This document shows, one piece after another, positions 45,432 to 55,016 of a stretch of 64,000 bases of DNA. The translations under genes were made by a program, and so were the position numbers. Position 1 is the stretch's first letter. Each line of letters opens with the position of its first letter. The notes under the pieces were generated by a model. It made no database searches. It was not told where the DNA came from and saw nothing but the letters and a program-made list of their open reading frames with translations. Origin of the DNA: Nostoc sp. UHCC 0302 (lineage in GTDB: Bacteria; Cyanobacteriota; Cyanobacteriia; Cyanobacteriales; Nostocaceae); NCBI RefSeq assembly GCF_038096175.1, contig NZ_CP151099.1:5744001-5808000 (forward strand), in the 5' to 3' direction.

Positions 45432-47681
45432 TTAAAGCAGGAATTTAACGGTAAAAGTAGTTTGGCCTGCTGCACTCTCTACATCAATTGAGCCGCCTAA
45501 ATGCCTAACCATTTTTTGCACTAATGCCAGTTCCAGCCCAGTACCACTATGCTTCCAAGAATCGTGTTTGGAAAGGTGATAGAACGGCTCGAAAATACGC
45601 GATCGCTCATTGTTGGTGATCTCTACTCCAGAATTGCAGATGCTCAGCTTGAGTGCGTTCTCTATCATGTGAGCAGAGACTGTGATTGATTCGCCCGCTG
45701 AAGTGTATTTGCAGGCATGGTTGAGCAGTTCGGTGATGATTCGCTCTAAGTCGGTGATATCTGTCTCAAAAAGTGGGAGTGCATGATCAACAGTTAGCTT
45801 TAAATGCTGTCGCTGGCAACTGGTGAGTTCTCGAAAAGACTCGACGATGGGGTGAAGCCAAGTTTGCAAGTCAATCGCGATTAAAGTTGGGGGATCGGGT
45901 TCGGCTTCGAGATATGTGAGGGTAAGCAAATCGTTAATTAACTTATTTTCTCGCCCACATTCGTTATGCAAAATCTGCAATAGTTGCGGAACTATCTCGA
46001 TATCTAAGACTCCTTCCGATGTCAGCACACTTTCGAGGGTTTGGGCTGCAAGGCTAATGCTAGTAACTGGTGTCCGCAGTTCTTGGGAAAGGGTGCGGAG
46101 AAATTCATTTTTGCGGCGTTCGTGTTTTTCTAGTTCTTTAACGTGTGTCTGAGTTTTTTCATAAAGCTGAGCTTGGCGAATGGCGATCGCACATTCACTT
46201 GCTATCTGCTGCACTAACCCAACTTCAAATTCATCAAAGCATTCTTGTGATGGTCTTGTCACCCAAATATTTCCCAAAATCCCTTGAGTATCGAAAATAG
46301 GACAAGCCATCTGTGCAACAACCAGCAAATTTGGTTGCCATCCAGGAACAATTTCTAAATATTGCAGAGGTTGATTTTGCAACAGTGGTTGATAAACTTC
46401 AGGAGAGTCTGCAACCTGTCGCGTTGATCCCTGGCACTGGGGTAGGGTATTCGTGTACTCGTAGGCAACAGTTACCAGGGTGTGGCAGGTGTCATAGAGT
46501 TCGATTTGGCAACGATCAAGATTGAGTATCTGTGCCAATTCCTGGGTGAGTGTTTGCAATACCTGATTTTTATCCAGGTTGTCCCGGATTTGTTCTGTCA
46601 TGCGCCGCACCAAGGCATCAAAGTTCCGCACTTGCTGCAACTGGGCTTTGTGCTTCTGTTTTTTAAATTCCAACTTAGCTTTAATATCTTTAAGCTGCTG
46701 ATGCAGTTCTGCCTGTTGCACAGCGATTCCCATTTGAGTCGCCAAATGCTTGAGCAAATCAATTTCTGTCTGTTGCCATTGATGTGGTTCACGGCAATGC
46801 TGGGCAATCAACAGCCCCCACACATCTTGCTCTAAGAAAATTGGCACAACCAGATTGGCTCTCACCTGCAAAGAGGCGAGTAAGTCTATTTGGCAAGGAT
46901 GCAAACCCGCTGCATAAATATCCTCGACAACTTGAATGCAACCCCGTCCGTAACGTTCTCTAGGTTTGCTACTCAAGCAGGGATCATAAATATTTTTTCC
47001 CAACAGCGGACTACTTTCAGCCACAGTTGATTCAGCAACAATCAATCCACTACCATCTGGCTCAAAACGATAAATCAGCACGCGATCACTTTCCAGAAAC
47101 TGCCGCAGTTCTTGTGTTGTCTGATGGAGAATTGTTTCTAAATCTAGAGATTGGTGAATCCTAGAGGCGATCGCTTCTAGTAACTGTTCTCGTTCTGCTT
47201 GAAGTCCGACGGCTTGTTCTGCTCGCTTGGCAGTGGTGATATTGCTACTAGTACCAATTAATCGGTAAATCCTAGAATTAGCATCCCGTAATGGGGTGAG
47301 TGTTGTACTCCACCAAGTAGTAATTCCTTGAAATTGCAAACATTGTTCGTAAGAAATGGTTTTGCCGAAGCGCACACAGTCTGTATAGTGCTGACGCACT
47401 CTGGCCGCATCGATGGCAGAGAGAATATCCTCTGGTTTTTTGCCTTTTAGCTCCTCTGAGCGAATGCCTAACCACCTTTCATGAGTGGGATTTAGTGCCA
47501 CGTACTGAAAATCCCCGTCCTCCAGAACATCTACTACAAATATAGATGCCTGCACAGAATCGTACATACTCAGTAGAAACTGCTCACTACTGGTTTTATT
47601 ATTTACTTCTGTATCGAAAAGAATCTGAGGAGGAGATAGTTGTGTCAACTCTAAAGTTGATTCAGCTGGATTTATATTCAT
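45432..47681 (-). CDS. PAS-GAF-GAF histidine-kinase-like protein lacking the phospho-histidine
   Basis: The 749-aa soluble protein has a PAS domain (about 35-150), a GAF (about 175-325), a second GAF (about 365-505), a HisKA-like segment and an ATPase-like domain. The H-box reads LSQELRTP, so Gln533 replaces the phospho-accepting histidine. The G1 box is degenerate (CNSGVEIT rather than DNGxGI), while GTGLELA and the N-box Asn remain. GAF1 has DPCL at 233-236 and Cys263 in HPCQID, resembling the two cysteine positions of DxCF cyanobacteriochromes. It may be a regulatory pseudokinase. Confidence 0.85.
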   Translation of the reverse strand: MNINPAESTLELTQLSPPQILFDTEVNNKTSSEQFLLSMYDSVQASIFVVDVLEDGDFQYVALNPTHERWLGIRSEELKGKKPEDILSAIDAARVRQHYTDCVRFGKTISYEQCLQFQGITTWWSTTLTPLRDANSRIYRLIGTSSNITTAKRAEQAVGLQAEREQLLEAIASRIHQSLDLETILHQTTQELRQFLESDRVLIYRFEPDGSGLIVAESTVAESSPLLGKNIYDPCLSSKPRERYGRGCIQVVEDIYAAGLHPCQIDLLASLQVRANLVVPIFLEQDVWGLLIAQHCREPHQWQQTEIDLLKHLATQMGIAVQQAELHQQLKDIKAKLEFKKQKHKAQLQQVRNFDALVRRMTEQIRDNLDKNQVLQTLTQELAQILNLDRCQIELYDTCHTLVTVAYEYTNTLPQCQGSTRQVADSPEVYQPLLQNQPLQYLEIVPGWQPNLLVVAQMACPIFDTQGILGNIWVTRPSQECFDEFEVGLVQQIASECAIAIRQAQLYEKTQTHVKELEKHERRKNEFLRTLSQELRTPVTSISLAAQTLESVLTSEGVLDIEIVPQLLQILHNECGRENKLINDLLTLTYLEAEPDPPTLIAIDLQTWLHPIVESFRELTSCQRQHLKLTVDHALPLFETDITDLERIITELLNHACKYTSAGESITVSAHMIENALKLSICNSGVEITNNERSRIFEPFYHLSKHDSWKHSGTGLELALVQKMVRHLGGSIDVESAAGQTTFTVKFLL

Positions 47682-48052
47682 GCGAGAGTCCCTGTCTGGT
47701 TTTACTGACTCTTCTAGGCGCTCTCTTGTTTTTATGCTTGTATAAAGATGCCCTTTTGCGCCCGAAGCAAAGAATTGTCAGCTGTTGCTCATCGAAAATT
47801 TGGATCTTTCTCTACTTCTTATCAGAAATTTAGGAAAGCTAATAGGACTCAGCTTAACAAATCCTGCTTTTTTAAGGCGAAAGTACATTTGCTCTGTAAC
47901 GCAAAGTTCCTGAGATTTATTTTTAACAGTTTCTTTAGATTGTTGCATATCTTTAACTCAATTTTATATTTTACAGGATAAAATTTTACAACAATTAATG
48001 TAACTTTCTGAAAAGTCCTGCTAGGAAAACTGCTAAAGGACGGAAGAATAGC
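47682..48052. other. Intergenic region between two minus-strand genes
   Basis: No supportable gene is seen. Plus-strand frames at 47546-47833 and 47748-47981 overlap the kinase-like start or lack any family feature. Confidence 0.5.
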
Positions 48053-48625
48053 TCACGATCGCAATTTATGAGCGTGGATTCCTGTGAAGATAGCAACCAG
48101 AGTCCAGGTGATAGCTAAACCTATGACTTCGCCTAAGAATAAATTCGTTATGTGGCGCAAAATGATCCCCATAGTAGAACCAACAGGAATAGCAACCGCC
48201 CAACTGAAGGAACTGACTAACATCCATTGCCATCCCCAAGAGACTGGCTGAGGAATTGCTAACCATTGGGCCAGTCCAACTCCAAAGCCGCCAATCGCGC
48301 CACTAATCGCCCCAGACAGAAGTCTTACAGGAAAAACTTGAGTACTTGGTACAATCCAACCGATTGCACCAATACCGATAGCCGTGATCACACTCCAACC
48401 CAAAAGACTTGACAAAACCCACCTAATACAGAATATGGGTTCTTGGAGGAGAAAGCCTTGAGGAATTGCGATCGCAATTCCACCAATAGCAGCTTGTACT
48501 ACTCCAATATAGGGCTTATCGCCAATTTCAATTAATAACAAACTCAGTAAAAAACCGCTTAAAGTAGCTAGAGTCCACAGCACTATAAAGTTAAATCTAG
48601 TATTTTCCGGCGCTAATGACATCAA
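48053..48625 (-). CDS. Hypothetical multi-helix membrane protein
   Basis: The 190-aa protein has about five hydrophobic segments rich in Gly and Ile (such as AAIGGIAIAIPQGFLL and SGAISGAIGGFGVGLAQWLA). I know no function; similar glycine-rich membrane proteins are common in filamentous cyanobacteria. It overlaps the upstream glycosidase-like gene by 4 bp, implying co-translation. Confidence 0.6.
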   Translation of the reverse strand: MMSLAPENTRFNFIVLWTLATLSGFLLSLLLIEIGDKPYIGVVQAAIGGIAIAIPQGFLLQEPIFCIRWVLSSLLGWSVITAIGIGAIGWIVPSTQVFPVRLLSGAISGAIGGFGVGLAQWLAIPQPVSWGWQWMLVSSFSWAVAIPVGSTMGIILRHITNLFLGEVIGLAITWTLVAIFTGIHAHKLRS

Positions 48626-49860
48626 ACTTTCTCTAGTTGTAATGGTCTGGCAGCTTTGGCATTAAAGATATCAAGAAAAGCTTTGCGTCGTTGTTGAGGG
48701 GATTCAGGCGTGATGTAACTCCACAAACTTTCCCAGTAGAAAAAAGAGATACCTGAAAAATTGCGATCGCGCACTATTTGAACCTGTTCTCTGATTTTTG
48801 CAATTGGTACAGGATTATATGTTGTCCCCGTCGATATCCCAATTCCTACTGGGATTAAACTCCGCGCCAATTCCACTGCTGGTTGTTCCAATTGGGCGAT
48901 AAAACTGCTTTTGTCATTACGATATACCTGTAAAATCAACTCATCAACTAAACCTTTTTTTACCCAACTTTCCCAATCTTGTAAATAATATTTGTAGGCA
49001 AAAGCTTGAGAGTTAGGAGACAGTAATATTCTGGCTTTTGGTTTAGCAGCCTTGACAGCTTGATAGATTTCTGCCATGAAATCAGTTATTTTATCGGCTC
49101 GCCAACGCATCCATTCCGAGTTAAAAGGATTGATTGGCGGACTTTTGCCTTGATGTTCTTGCTGGTAGAGTTCGATGGTAAAGGAATCATAGCCAAACTG
49201 TACAGGCATCCCAAAATGATCATCAATTTGAATTCCGTCTACATCGTAATTTTTCACCACTTCCACAATTAACGATTGAATAAACTTTTGAACTTGTGGA
49301 TGAAGAGGATTCAGCCAAGCTTGCTTAGTTACGAAGTGGTTGTTAATTTCTTCTGGCGGAACTTCTTTGATATAGTTTATACCTTCTTGCCCAATTGTTA
49401 ACCAATCAGGATAACGTCTTGCTAATTGGGAATTAGGTGGTGTCATAAACCCGTATTCAAACCAGGGAATGACAGTTAAACCTTGAGCTTTGGAAAGTTT
49501 CACAAACTTTTCTAAAACATCACGTCCACCGTGCATGAATTTGAGAAAAGGTTGAGTCTCTGAACCTATAACCATTTTGGCTACAGCGCTTTTATAAAAG
49601 GTGTGTCCTCGATTCCAAACTACAGGATAAACAGTATTGAAGTTGAGTGCTGATAGTTGATTTAAAGCGCGGTTAATACCCCAAGGTACAAATAATACAC
49701 CACTAGCAACATTAGTCAGCCAAACGCCGCGAATTTCTTTAGTTAAAGAAGTGTTTGTTTGAGAATAAGCTGAGGGTGAAGAGAGTGAAATTACTGTTAA
49801 ATATACTACAAATCCCAAACAAAATAAGTAATAAAAAAAACGGCGAGTAATCCGATTCAT
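48622..49860 (-). CDS. GHL10 (DUF187) glycosidase-like exported protein
   Basis: The 412-aa protein has an N-terminal hydrophobic signal or anchor (about 8-28) followed by a TIM-barrel of the GHL10/DUF187 family: EIRGVWLTNVASGVLF, LNFNTVYPVVWNRGHT, VDGIQIDDHFGMP with likely acidic catalytic residues, and ARILLSPNSQAFAY. Such proteins are thought to cut glycans outside the cell, possibly peptidoglycan-linked. The next gene overlaps by 4 bp. Confidence 0.85.
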   Translation of the reverse strand: MNRITRRFFYYLFCLGFVVYLTVISLSSPSAYSQTNTSLTKEIRGVWLTNVASGVLFVPWGINRALNQLSALNFNTVYPVVWNRGHTFYKSAVAKMVIGSETQPFLKFMHGGRDVLEKFVKLSKAQGLTVIPWFEYGFMTPPNSQLARRYPDWLTIGQEGINYIKEVPPEEINNHFVTKQAWLNPLHPQVQKFIQSLIVEVVKNYDVDGIQIDDHFGMPVQFGYDSFTIELYQQEHQGKSPPINPFNSEWMRWRADKITDFMAEIYQAVKAAKPKARILLSPNSQAFAYKYYLQDWESWVKKGLVDELILQVYRNDKSSFIAQLEQPAVELARSLIPVGIGISTGTTYNPVPIAKIREQVQIVRDRNFSGISFFYWESLWSYITPESPQQRRKAFLDIFNAKAARPLQLEKV

Positions 49861-50503
49861 CTGTAAGCGTGACCTAGTGCGATCGGAATAATACAGTAGA
49901 TTTCAACTTGAGGAAGTACACAATATAGTTCTCATGCTTACTGAGCGTAGTCGAAGTAAAGTCAGGTATTAAACCTGTTTTCCTTCTGTTAGCATAGCGG
50001 GGCGTAGCCCATCCTGAATTCTGACTCCTGCTGCATAACTACAAAATAAAGTTATACCAATTTAAAAAAAGAATGTGACAAATAGACCATCTGTAGAGAC
50101 GCGATGAATCGCGTCTTCACCGAAGTATGTGTTGCAATCATTAATTGAATTGGTATTACAACCCTCCGGATTATGTAAAGACATGATGATTTTGCACCAA
50201 AATACAACGATGTAAATTAAGGCTTGTACCTTTATACTTTGGTGCAAAGTTAAAATCTGTTCACTCCTTGCAATCCCAAAAAATTGTCAACAAATGTAGA
50301 GATGAAATTAATTGCCTACATTCAGGACTAGAGACAAAAGCTGTTTTTCAACACTTCGGCTAGCGAGAGTGTTGAAGCTGAGCGTAGCCGAAGCTTCAAG
50401 GCTTTTAGGCTATGAATCAACGTGTGTAGCCTTAGTTTATATACTAAATAAACTACACTTATAATCATCAAGGAATTTTTCGCCTTTGCCAATTTCTAAG
50501 AAA
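49861..50503. other. Repeat-rich intergenic region
   Basis: There is no gene. It holds a MITE-like element (50054-50156) and copies of GAGCGTAG(T/C)CGAAG motifs near 49941 and 50376. Confidence 0.55.
50054..50156. mobile_element. MITE-like element, 103 bp
   Basis: Inverted ends ATACCAATTTAA and (complement of the right end) ATACCAATTCAA flank a 28-bp palindrome (50093-50120; GTAGAGACGCGATG and its near complement). The left part is shared with 4648-4692, and size and ends with 26500-26603. Confidence 0.65.
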
Positions 50504-51976
50504 TTAAAATTTATCAACTCCTGCAAACTGCTTGATATTAGACGCATTAGCGGCTTCCCCACAAGTGCGCGGTGTAGGAAATATCTTCTCAGGATTTGCT
50601 AAACCTTTGGGATTAAATACTTGTCGTACCCATTGCATAGTTTCTAAATCAGCTTCGCTAAACATATTTGGCATATAGCATTTTTTATCCGCGCCAATAC
50701 CATGTTCACCAGAAATACTACCACCAACTCTTACACAAAGTTTCAGAATTTCTCCTCCAATTTCTTCCACTTTTTCTAATGCTCCAGGCACAGAATTATC
50801 ATAAAGTATCAGTGGATGAAGATTGCCATCGCCAGCATGAAATACATTCGCAACTCGATAACCGTATTTTTCACTTAATGCCTCAATTTCTTGGAGAACA
50901 TAAGGTAATTGAGTACGCGGAATTACACCATCCTGAACATAATAATCTGGACTTAAGTTGCCGGCAGCAGCAAAAGCAGCTTTGCGTCCCTTCCATAGTT
51001 TCAATCGCGTTTCTGGATCAGTAGCAGTAGTCACATCACGCGCACCATTCTTTTTACAAATTTCGCTAATTCGCCGTTTATTTCCTGCAACTTCCACTTC
51101 TAAACCATCAATTTCGATGATCAAAATAGCAGCAGCATCGCGGGGGTAACAATTAGTTGCTACAACATCTTCAACTGCATTAATGCTGAAGTTATCCATC
51201 ATTTCCATACCACCAGGAATGATTCCCGCGCTGATGATATCAGAAACAGTTTCCCCCGCCGCTTCTACACTAGTAAAGTCTGCCAAAAGCACACAAATTG
51301 ATTCTGCACTTTTAAGAATTCGTAGAGTAATTTCTGTAGCGATACCCAAAGTACCTTCAGAACCCACAAATATACCTGTTAAGTCATAACCTGGCATTTC
51401 TGGAATTTGACCACCTAAATCAACAATTTCCCCTTCAGGTGTAACAATTTTTAATCCTAAAACATGGTTAGTAGTCACACCATACTTGAGACAATGCACT
51501 CCACCAGAATTTTCGGCAATGTTACCGCCAATAGAGCAAATAATTTGGCTGGAAGGATCGGGAGCGTAGTAAAAACCAGCACCACTAACAGTTTGTGTTA
51601 CCCAACTATTAATTACTCCTGGCTGCACGACAACGCGCTGATTTTCTAAATCAGTGCTTAATATTTGCCGCATTAATGAAGTGACAATTAAAATAGAATT
51701 TTCTAATGGTAAAGCCCCACCAGATAGACCAGTGCCAGAACCACGTGCGATGAAGGGGACAGAATACTGGTTGCATATTTTCACCACTTGGGCAACTTGT
51801 TCTGTAGTTCTAGGTAAGACCACTACAGCCGGACGTTGGCGATAGCTAGTTAAACCATCACATTCATAAGTAATAAGTTCTTCGCGGCGTTGTATCACGC
51901 CATTTTTACCAAGTGCAGCCTCGAATGCTTTGATAATAGGTTGCCAGTTACGTTGTTTTTTATCTTGGGTAAGCAT
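50504..51976 (-). CDS. glcD: Glycolate oxidase/dehydrogenase FAD subunit GlcD
   Basis: The 490-aa FAD-linked oxidase oxidises glycolate (or D-lactate) to glyoxylate in photorespiration. It has the PCMH FAD-binding motif PFIARGSGTGLSGGALP, PGVINSWVTQTVSGAGFYYAPDP, FVGSEGTLGIATEITLRIL, and the C-terminal NVFHAGDGNLHP and GGSISGEHGIG. No glcE/glcF partners are adjacent. Confidence 0.93.
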   Translation of the reverse strand: MLTQDKKQRNWQPIIKAFEAALGKNGVIQRREELITYECDGLTSYRQRPAVVVLPRTTEQVAQVVKICNQYSVPFIARGSGTGLSGGALPLENSILIVTSLMRQILSTDLENQRVVVQPGVINSWVTQTVSGAGFYYAPDPSSQIICSIGGNIAENSGGVHCLKYGVTTNHVLGLKIVTPEGEIVDLGGQIPEMPGYDLTGIFVGSEGTLGIATEITLRILKSAESICVLLADFTSVEAAGETVSDIISAGIIPGGMEMMDNFSINAVEDVVATNCYPRDAAAILIIEIDGLEVEVAGNKRRISEICKKNGARDVTTATDPETRLKLWKGRKAAFAAAGNLSPDYYVQDGVIPRTQLPYVLQEIEALSEKYGYRVANVFHAGDGNLHPLILYDNSVPGALEKVEEIGGEILKLCVRVGGSISGEHGIGADKKCYMPNMFSEADLETMQWVRQVFNPKGLANPEKIFPTPRTCGEAANASNIKQFAGVDKF

Positions 51977-52002
51977 AGTTTTTTACTGTTAAAGATAGAT
52001 AA

Positions 52003-52113
52003 CTACAAGTTGCTTAAAATTGAAATGACTTCTTGAGATAAATCTAAAGCTGTTATTTTAATGCCAGCTAATCCAGGATATTTATCAACATAATCTGCTT
52101 GTATACGATACAT
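52003..52113 (-). CDS. Possible 36-residue ORF or gene fragment
   Basis: The minus strand from ATG 52113 encodes a protein-like 36-residue sequence (MYRIQADYVDKYPGLAGIKI, then TALDLSQEVISILSNL) with a stop at 52003. It is either a tiny gene or the broken end of a longer one. No family is recognised and there is no clear ribosome site. Confidence 0.3.
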   Translation of the reverse strand: MYRIQADYVDKYPGLAGIKITALDLSQEVISILSNL

Positions 52114-52286
52114 TCACAACTGTTTTAAGTTATTGGCAATTAGCTCTCATGGCGTATTGTAGGTTGAGTGAGATGGGTTGATCTCCATTGTACATTTTGA
52201 TGAAGCCAAAAGTGCTTTTTTATAAATGCACTGAGATGAGGTGAGGTAACTGTGCAGCATTAAATTAGTCGTTACAGTTTTACAGA

Positions 52287-54149
52287 TTAATAAATAAACT
52301 TTCCGGTCTTGTCAATATAGCGTTGCTGTTTGCCAATTTCGACTTTTGCTATTCCTTCCAAAAAGTCCTCAACTTGATCAAACTGGGGTTGAATAACAAT
52401 GCTTCCACTTTTGTCGATATAGCCCCATTTGTAGTCAATCTCGAACGTTGCCAACCCTTCAGAAAAGCCTGTATGATAAAAAGCATCTTCACCAAGTGAA
52501 AAATTAAACTGTGGTTGAATAACAATTCGTCCAGCCTTGTCAATATAGCCCCACTTGCCGTCAATCTTGACCATTGATAGCCCTTCAGAAAAGCCTCTCA
52601 AAGAAATAAAATCAAATTGGGGTTGAATGACCAAGCGCCCAGTTTTATTGATATAGCCCCATTTGTAGCCAATCCCGACTGCTGCCAGCCCTTCAGAAAA
52701 GCCGTAAATCTCGTCAAATTGGGGTTGAATAACAATGCGACCAGTCTTGTCAATGTAACCATACTTGCCATCAATTTCGACCGTTGCTAGCCCTTTGGAA
52801 AATTTACTAGCATTATCAAACTGGGGTTGAATGACGATGCGACCACTCTTGTCAATATAACCATACTTGCCATTAATTTCGACCGTTGCTAGCCCTTCAG
52901 AAAAGTCGCCAATATAATCTAACTCGGATTCAAACTGGGGTTGAATGACGATGCGCCCACTCTTGCCGATATAACCCCACTTGCCGTTAATTTTAAGGCT
53001 TGCCAGCCCTTCGGAAAATTCACTAGTCTGATCAAACTGGGGTTGAATGACGATGCGCCCACTCTGGTCAATATAGCCCCACTTGCTGTTAATTTTAACT
53101 TTTGACAGCCCTTCGGAAAATCTACTAGTCTGATCAAACTGGGGTTGAATGACGATGCGCCCACTCTGGTCGATATAGCCCCACTTGCCATCAATTTCGA
53201 CCGTTGCTAGCCCTTTAGAAAATTTACTAGCATAATCAAACTGAGGTTGAATAACTAACCCACTTCGGTCAATATAGCCATATTTGTCACCAATCTTGAT
53301 TGGTCTTGGTGATGCAGTACGAACTGATTGGTTTTCTATAGCCTGATTCAAAACTTGCAAAACTTCATTAGCATCTGCGTAGCGCTGACGAAAATCATAA
53401 CGCACCATTTTGCTCAAAATTTCTACTAAGCCTTCGCTTACATACGCTTTATCCTGCCAAACGACTTCACCGTTATTGTCTTCTGGAAGTAGGCGGGGTG
53501 CAATTCCAGTTAGTGCTTGAATAGCTGTCATCCCTAACGCATAAATGTCACTGCTGAATTTTGGTCTTCCTAAAGCCTGTTCACTTGGCATATAACCCAA
53601 AGTGCCAATAGCAGCAGTGCGGCTGGTATGCCCAGAAGCATTTATCATGACAGTGCTAATTTCCTTCACTATCCCAAAGTCGATTAAAATTAGCTTGCCA
53701 TTTGCCTTTTGCCGCATTATATTTGCTGGCTTAATATCCCGGTGTATCATATTATTCTGATGAAGATACGCCAGCACTTCTAAAATCTCTCGTAAAAATT
53801 TAATTACTTCAACTTCACTCCACTGATTATCCAGAGTAATTTCCTGACTCAAGTCATTTCCGTCAATGAATTCTTGAATCAGATAAAATTCTCCATTTTC
53901 CTGAAAATAGGCGAATAGCTTGGGAATTTGGTTGTGGTTCTGCCCTAAGTTGTATAGTGTTTGTGCTTCTCTCTCGAACATTCGTAAAACATCTGTGTCC
54001 ATCATCTGCGGCTGAATCCGCTTGACGACGCACTTCGGCTTAGGCTCAACAGGGATATCTAAATCTTCAGCTAGAAATGTTTCACCAAATCCCCCTGCTC
54101 CCAACTTCTGGATAACTCTATAGCGCTGCCGCAGTATTTGTCCACTCAT
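52287..54149 (-). CDS. Serine/threonine protein kinase with ten WG repeats
   Basis: The 620-aa protein has an N-terminal Hanks-type kinase domain (about 8-270): glycine loop LGAGGFGETF, catalytic HRDIKPANIM and LIDFGIVKE (metal-binding Asp). After it come ten WG repeats, each about 42-46 aa, with the pattern KWGYID(Q/K)SGRIVIQPQF. WG repeats are of uncertain role, likely ligand or surface binding. The repeats are very similar at the DNA level, which suggests recent duplication. I start at ATG 54149 (MSGQILRQRYRVIQKLG), the family start, not the upstream 54266. Confidence 0.9.
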   Translation of the reverse strand: MSGQILRQRYRVIQKLGAGGFGETFLAEDLDIPVEPKPKCVVKRIQPQMMDTDVLRMFEREAQTLYNLGQNHNQIPKLFAYFQENGEFYLIQEFIDGNDLSQEITLDNQWSEVEVIKFLREILEVLAYLHQNNMIHRDIKPANIMRQKANGKLILIDFGIVKEISTVMINASGHTSRTAAIGTLGYMPSEQALGRPKFSSDIYALGMTAIQALTGIAPRLLPEDNNGEVVWQDKAYVSEGLVEILSKMVRYDFRQRYADANEVLQVLNQAIENQSVRTASPRPIKIGDKYGYIDRSGLVIQPQFDYASKFSKGLATVEIDGKWGYIDQSGRIVIQPQFDQTSRFSEGLSKVKINSKWGYIDQSGRIVIQPQFDQTSEFSEGLASLKINGKWGYIGKSGRIVIQPQFESELDYIGDFSEGLATVEINGKYGYIDKSGRIVIQPQFDNASKFSKGLATVEIDGKYGYIDKTGRIVIQPQFDEIYGFSEGLAAVGIGYKWGYINKTGRLVIQPQFDFISLRGFSEGLSMVKIDGKWGYIDKAGRIVIQPQFNFSLGEDAFYHTGFSEGLATFEIDYKWGYIDKSGSIVIQPQFDQVEDFLEGIAKVEIGKQQRYIDKTGKFIY

Positions 54150-54305
54150 TGTGCTGATGGTAGAGATTGCTTCAATGTAGATTTTGACACAATATGCTGG
54201 CTGTAGGTATACAGGCTTGCTATTGCTATGTGAGGAGTGCGATCGCACTCCCACACTTACAATCAACTAACCTAGAAATAACGCTCTTAAGTACTGCATA
54301 AAATC

Positions 54306-55016
54306 ATGGTTGAGCAACTTATAATCAATAATGATGATTACTATGTGCCAGATGCCAACCAGCTAATCACTGAAGATGATACGCCTGTGGACAATTTCGC
54401 ATCTGCCAAACAACAACGTCTTTTAGTTAGCTCTCTTTACAGTTCTATACAGCAACAAACTTTTTTAGCTGAAGCTAATGTGGGCATTTACTATACAGAC
54501 CTTCAGCCCCCTATTGTACCTGATGTCTTTCTTAGCTTAGATGTGGAAGTGCCTGCAAATTGGTGGGAAAAACAAAATCGTTGTTATATGGTTTGGCGTT
54601 TTGGGAAACCACCAGAGGTTGTGATTGAAATTGTCTCTAATAAAGAAGGTGAGGAACTAGGTAAAAAGTTGCAAATTTATGAACATATGCGAGCTAGTTA
54701 CTACATTGTATATGACCCGAATCAGCAATTAGGAGAACAAGTATTGCGTGTTTATGAACTCCGAGGAAGGCGCTATTTTGAAACTCCAGAAACTTGGTTA
54801 GAACAAGTTAGTTTAGGGTTGACTCTATGGCAAGGCGAATTTGAAGCCAGACAAGATACTTGGCTGCGTTGGTGCTACCAAGATGGGAATGTTTTGCCAA
54901 CTGGAGATGAACGCGCCTCTCAAGCAGAACAACGCGCTTCCCAAGCAGAACAACGCGCACAATTACTAGCAGAAAGACTCCGAGCGATGGGAATTGATCC
55001 AGACACTCTTAGTTAG
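54306..55016 (+). CDS. Uma2-family putative nuclease with repeated tail
   Basis: This 236-aa Uma2/DUF820 protein has IVPDVFLSLDVE (Asp), VIEIVSNKEGEELGKKLQIYE (Glu and Lys) and ASYYIVYDP. The C-terminus carries a short duplicated heptad-like segment (ASQAEQR twice) before a coiled-coil end. It overlaps the miaA stop by 8 bp in convergent orientation. Confidence 0.85.
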   Translation: MVEQLIINNDDYYVPDANQLITEDDTPVDNFASAKQQRLLVSSLYSSIQQQTFLAEANVGIYYTDLQPPIVPDVFLSLDVEVPANWWEKQNRCYMVWRFGKPPEVVIEIVSNKEGEELGKKLQIYEHMRASYYIVYDPNQQLGEQVLRVYELRGRRYFETPETWLEQVSLGLTLWQGEFEARQDTWLRWCYQDGNVLPTGDERASQAEQRASQAEQRAQLLAERLRAMGIDPDTLS

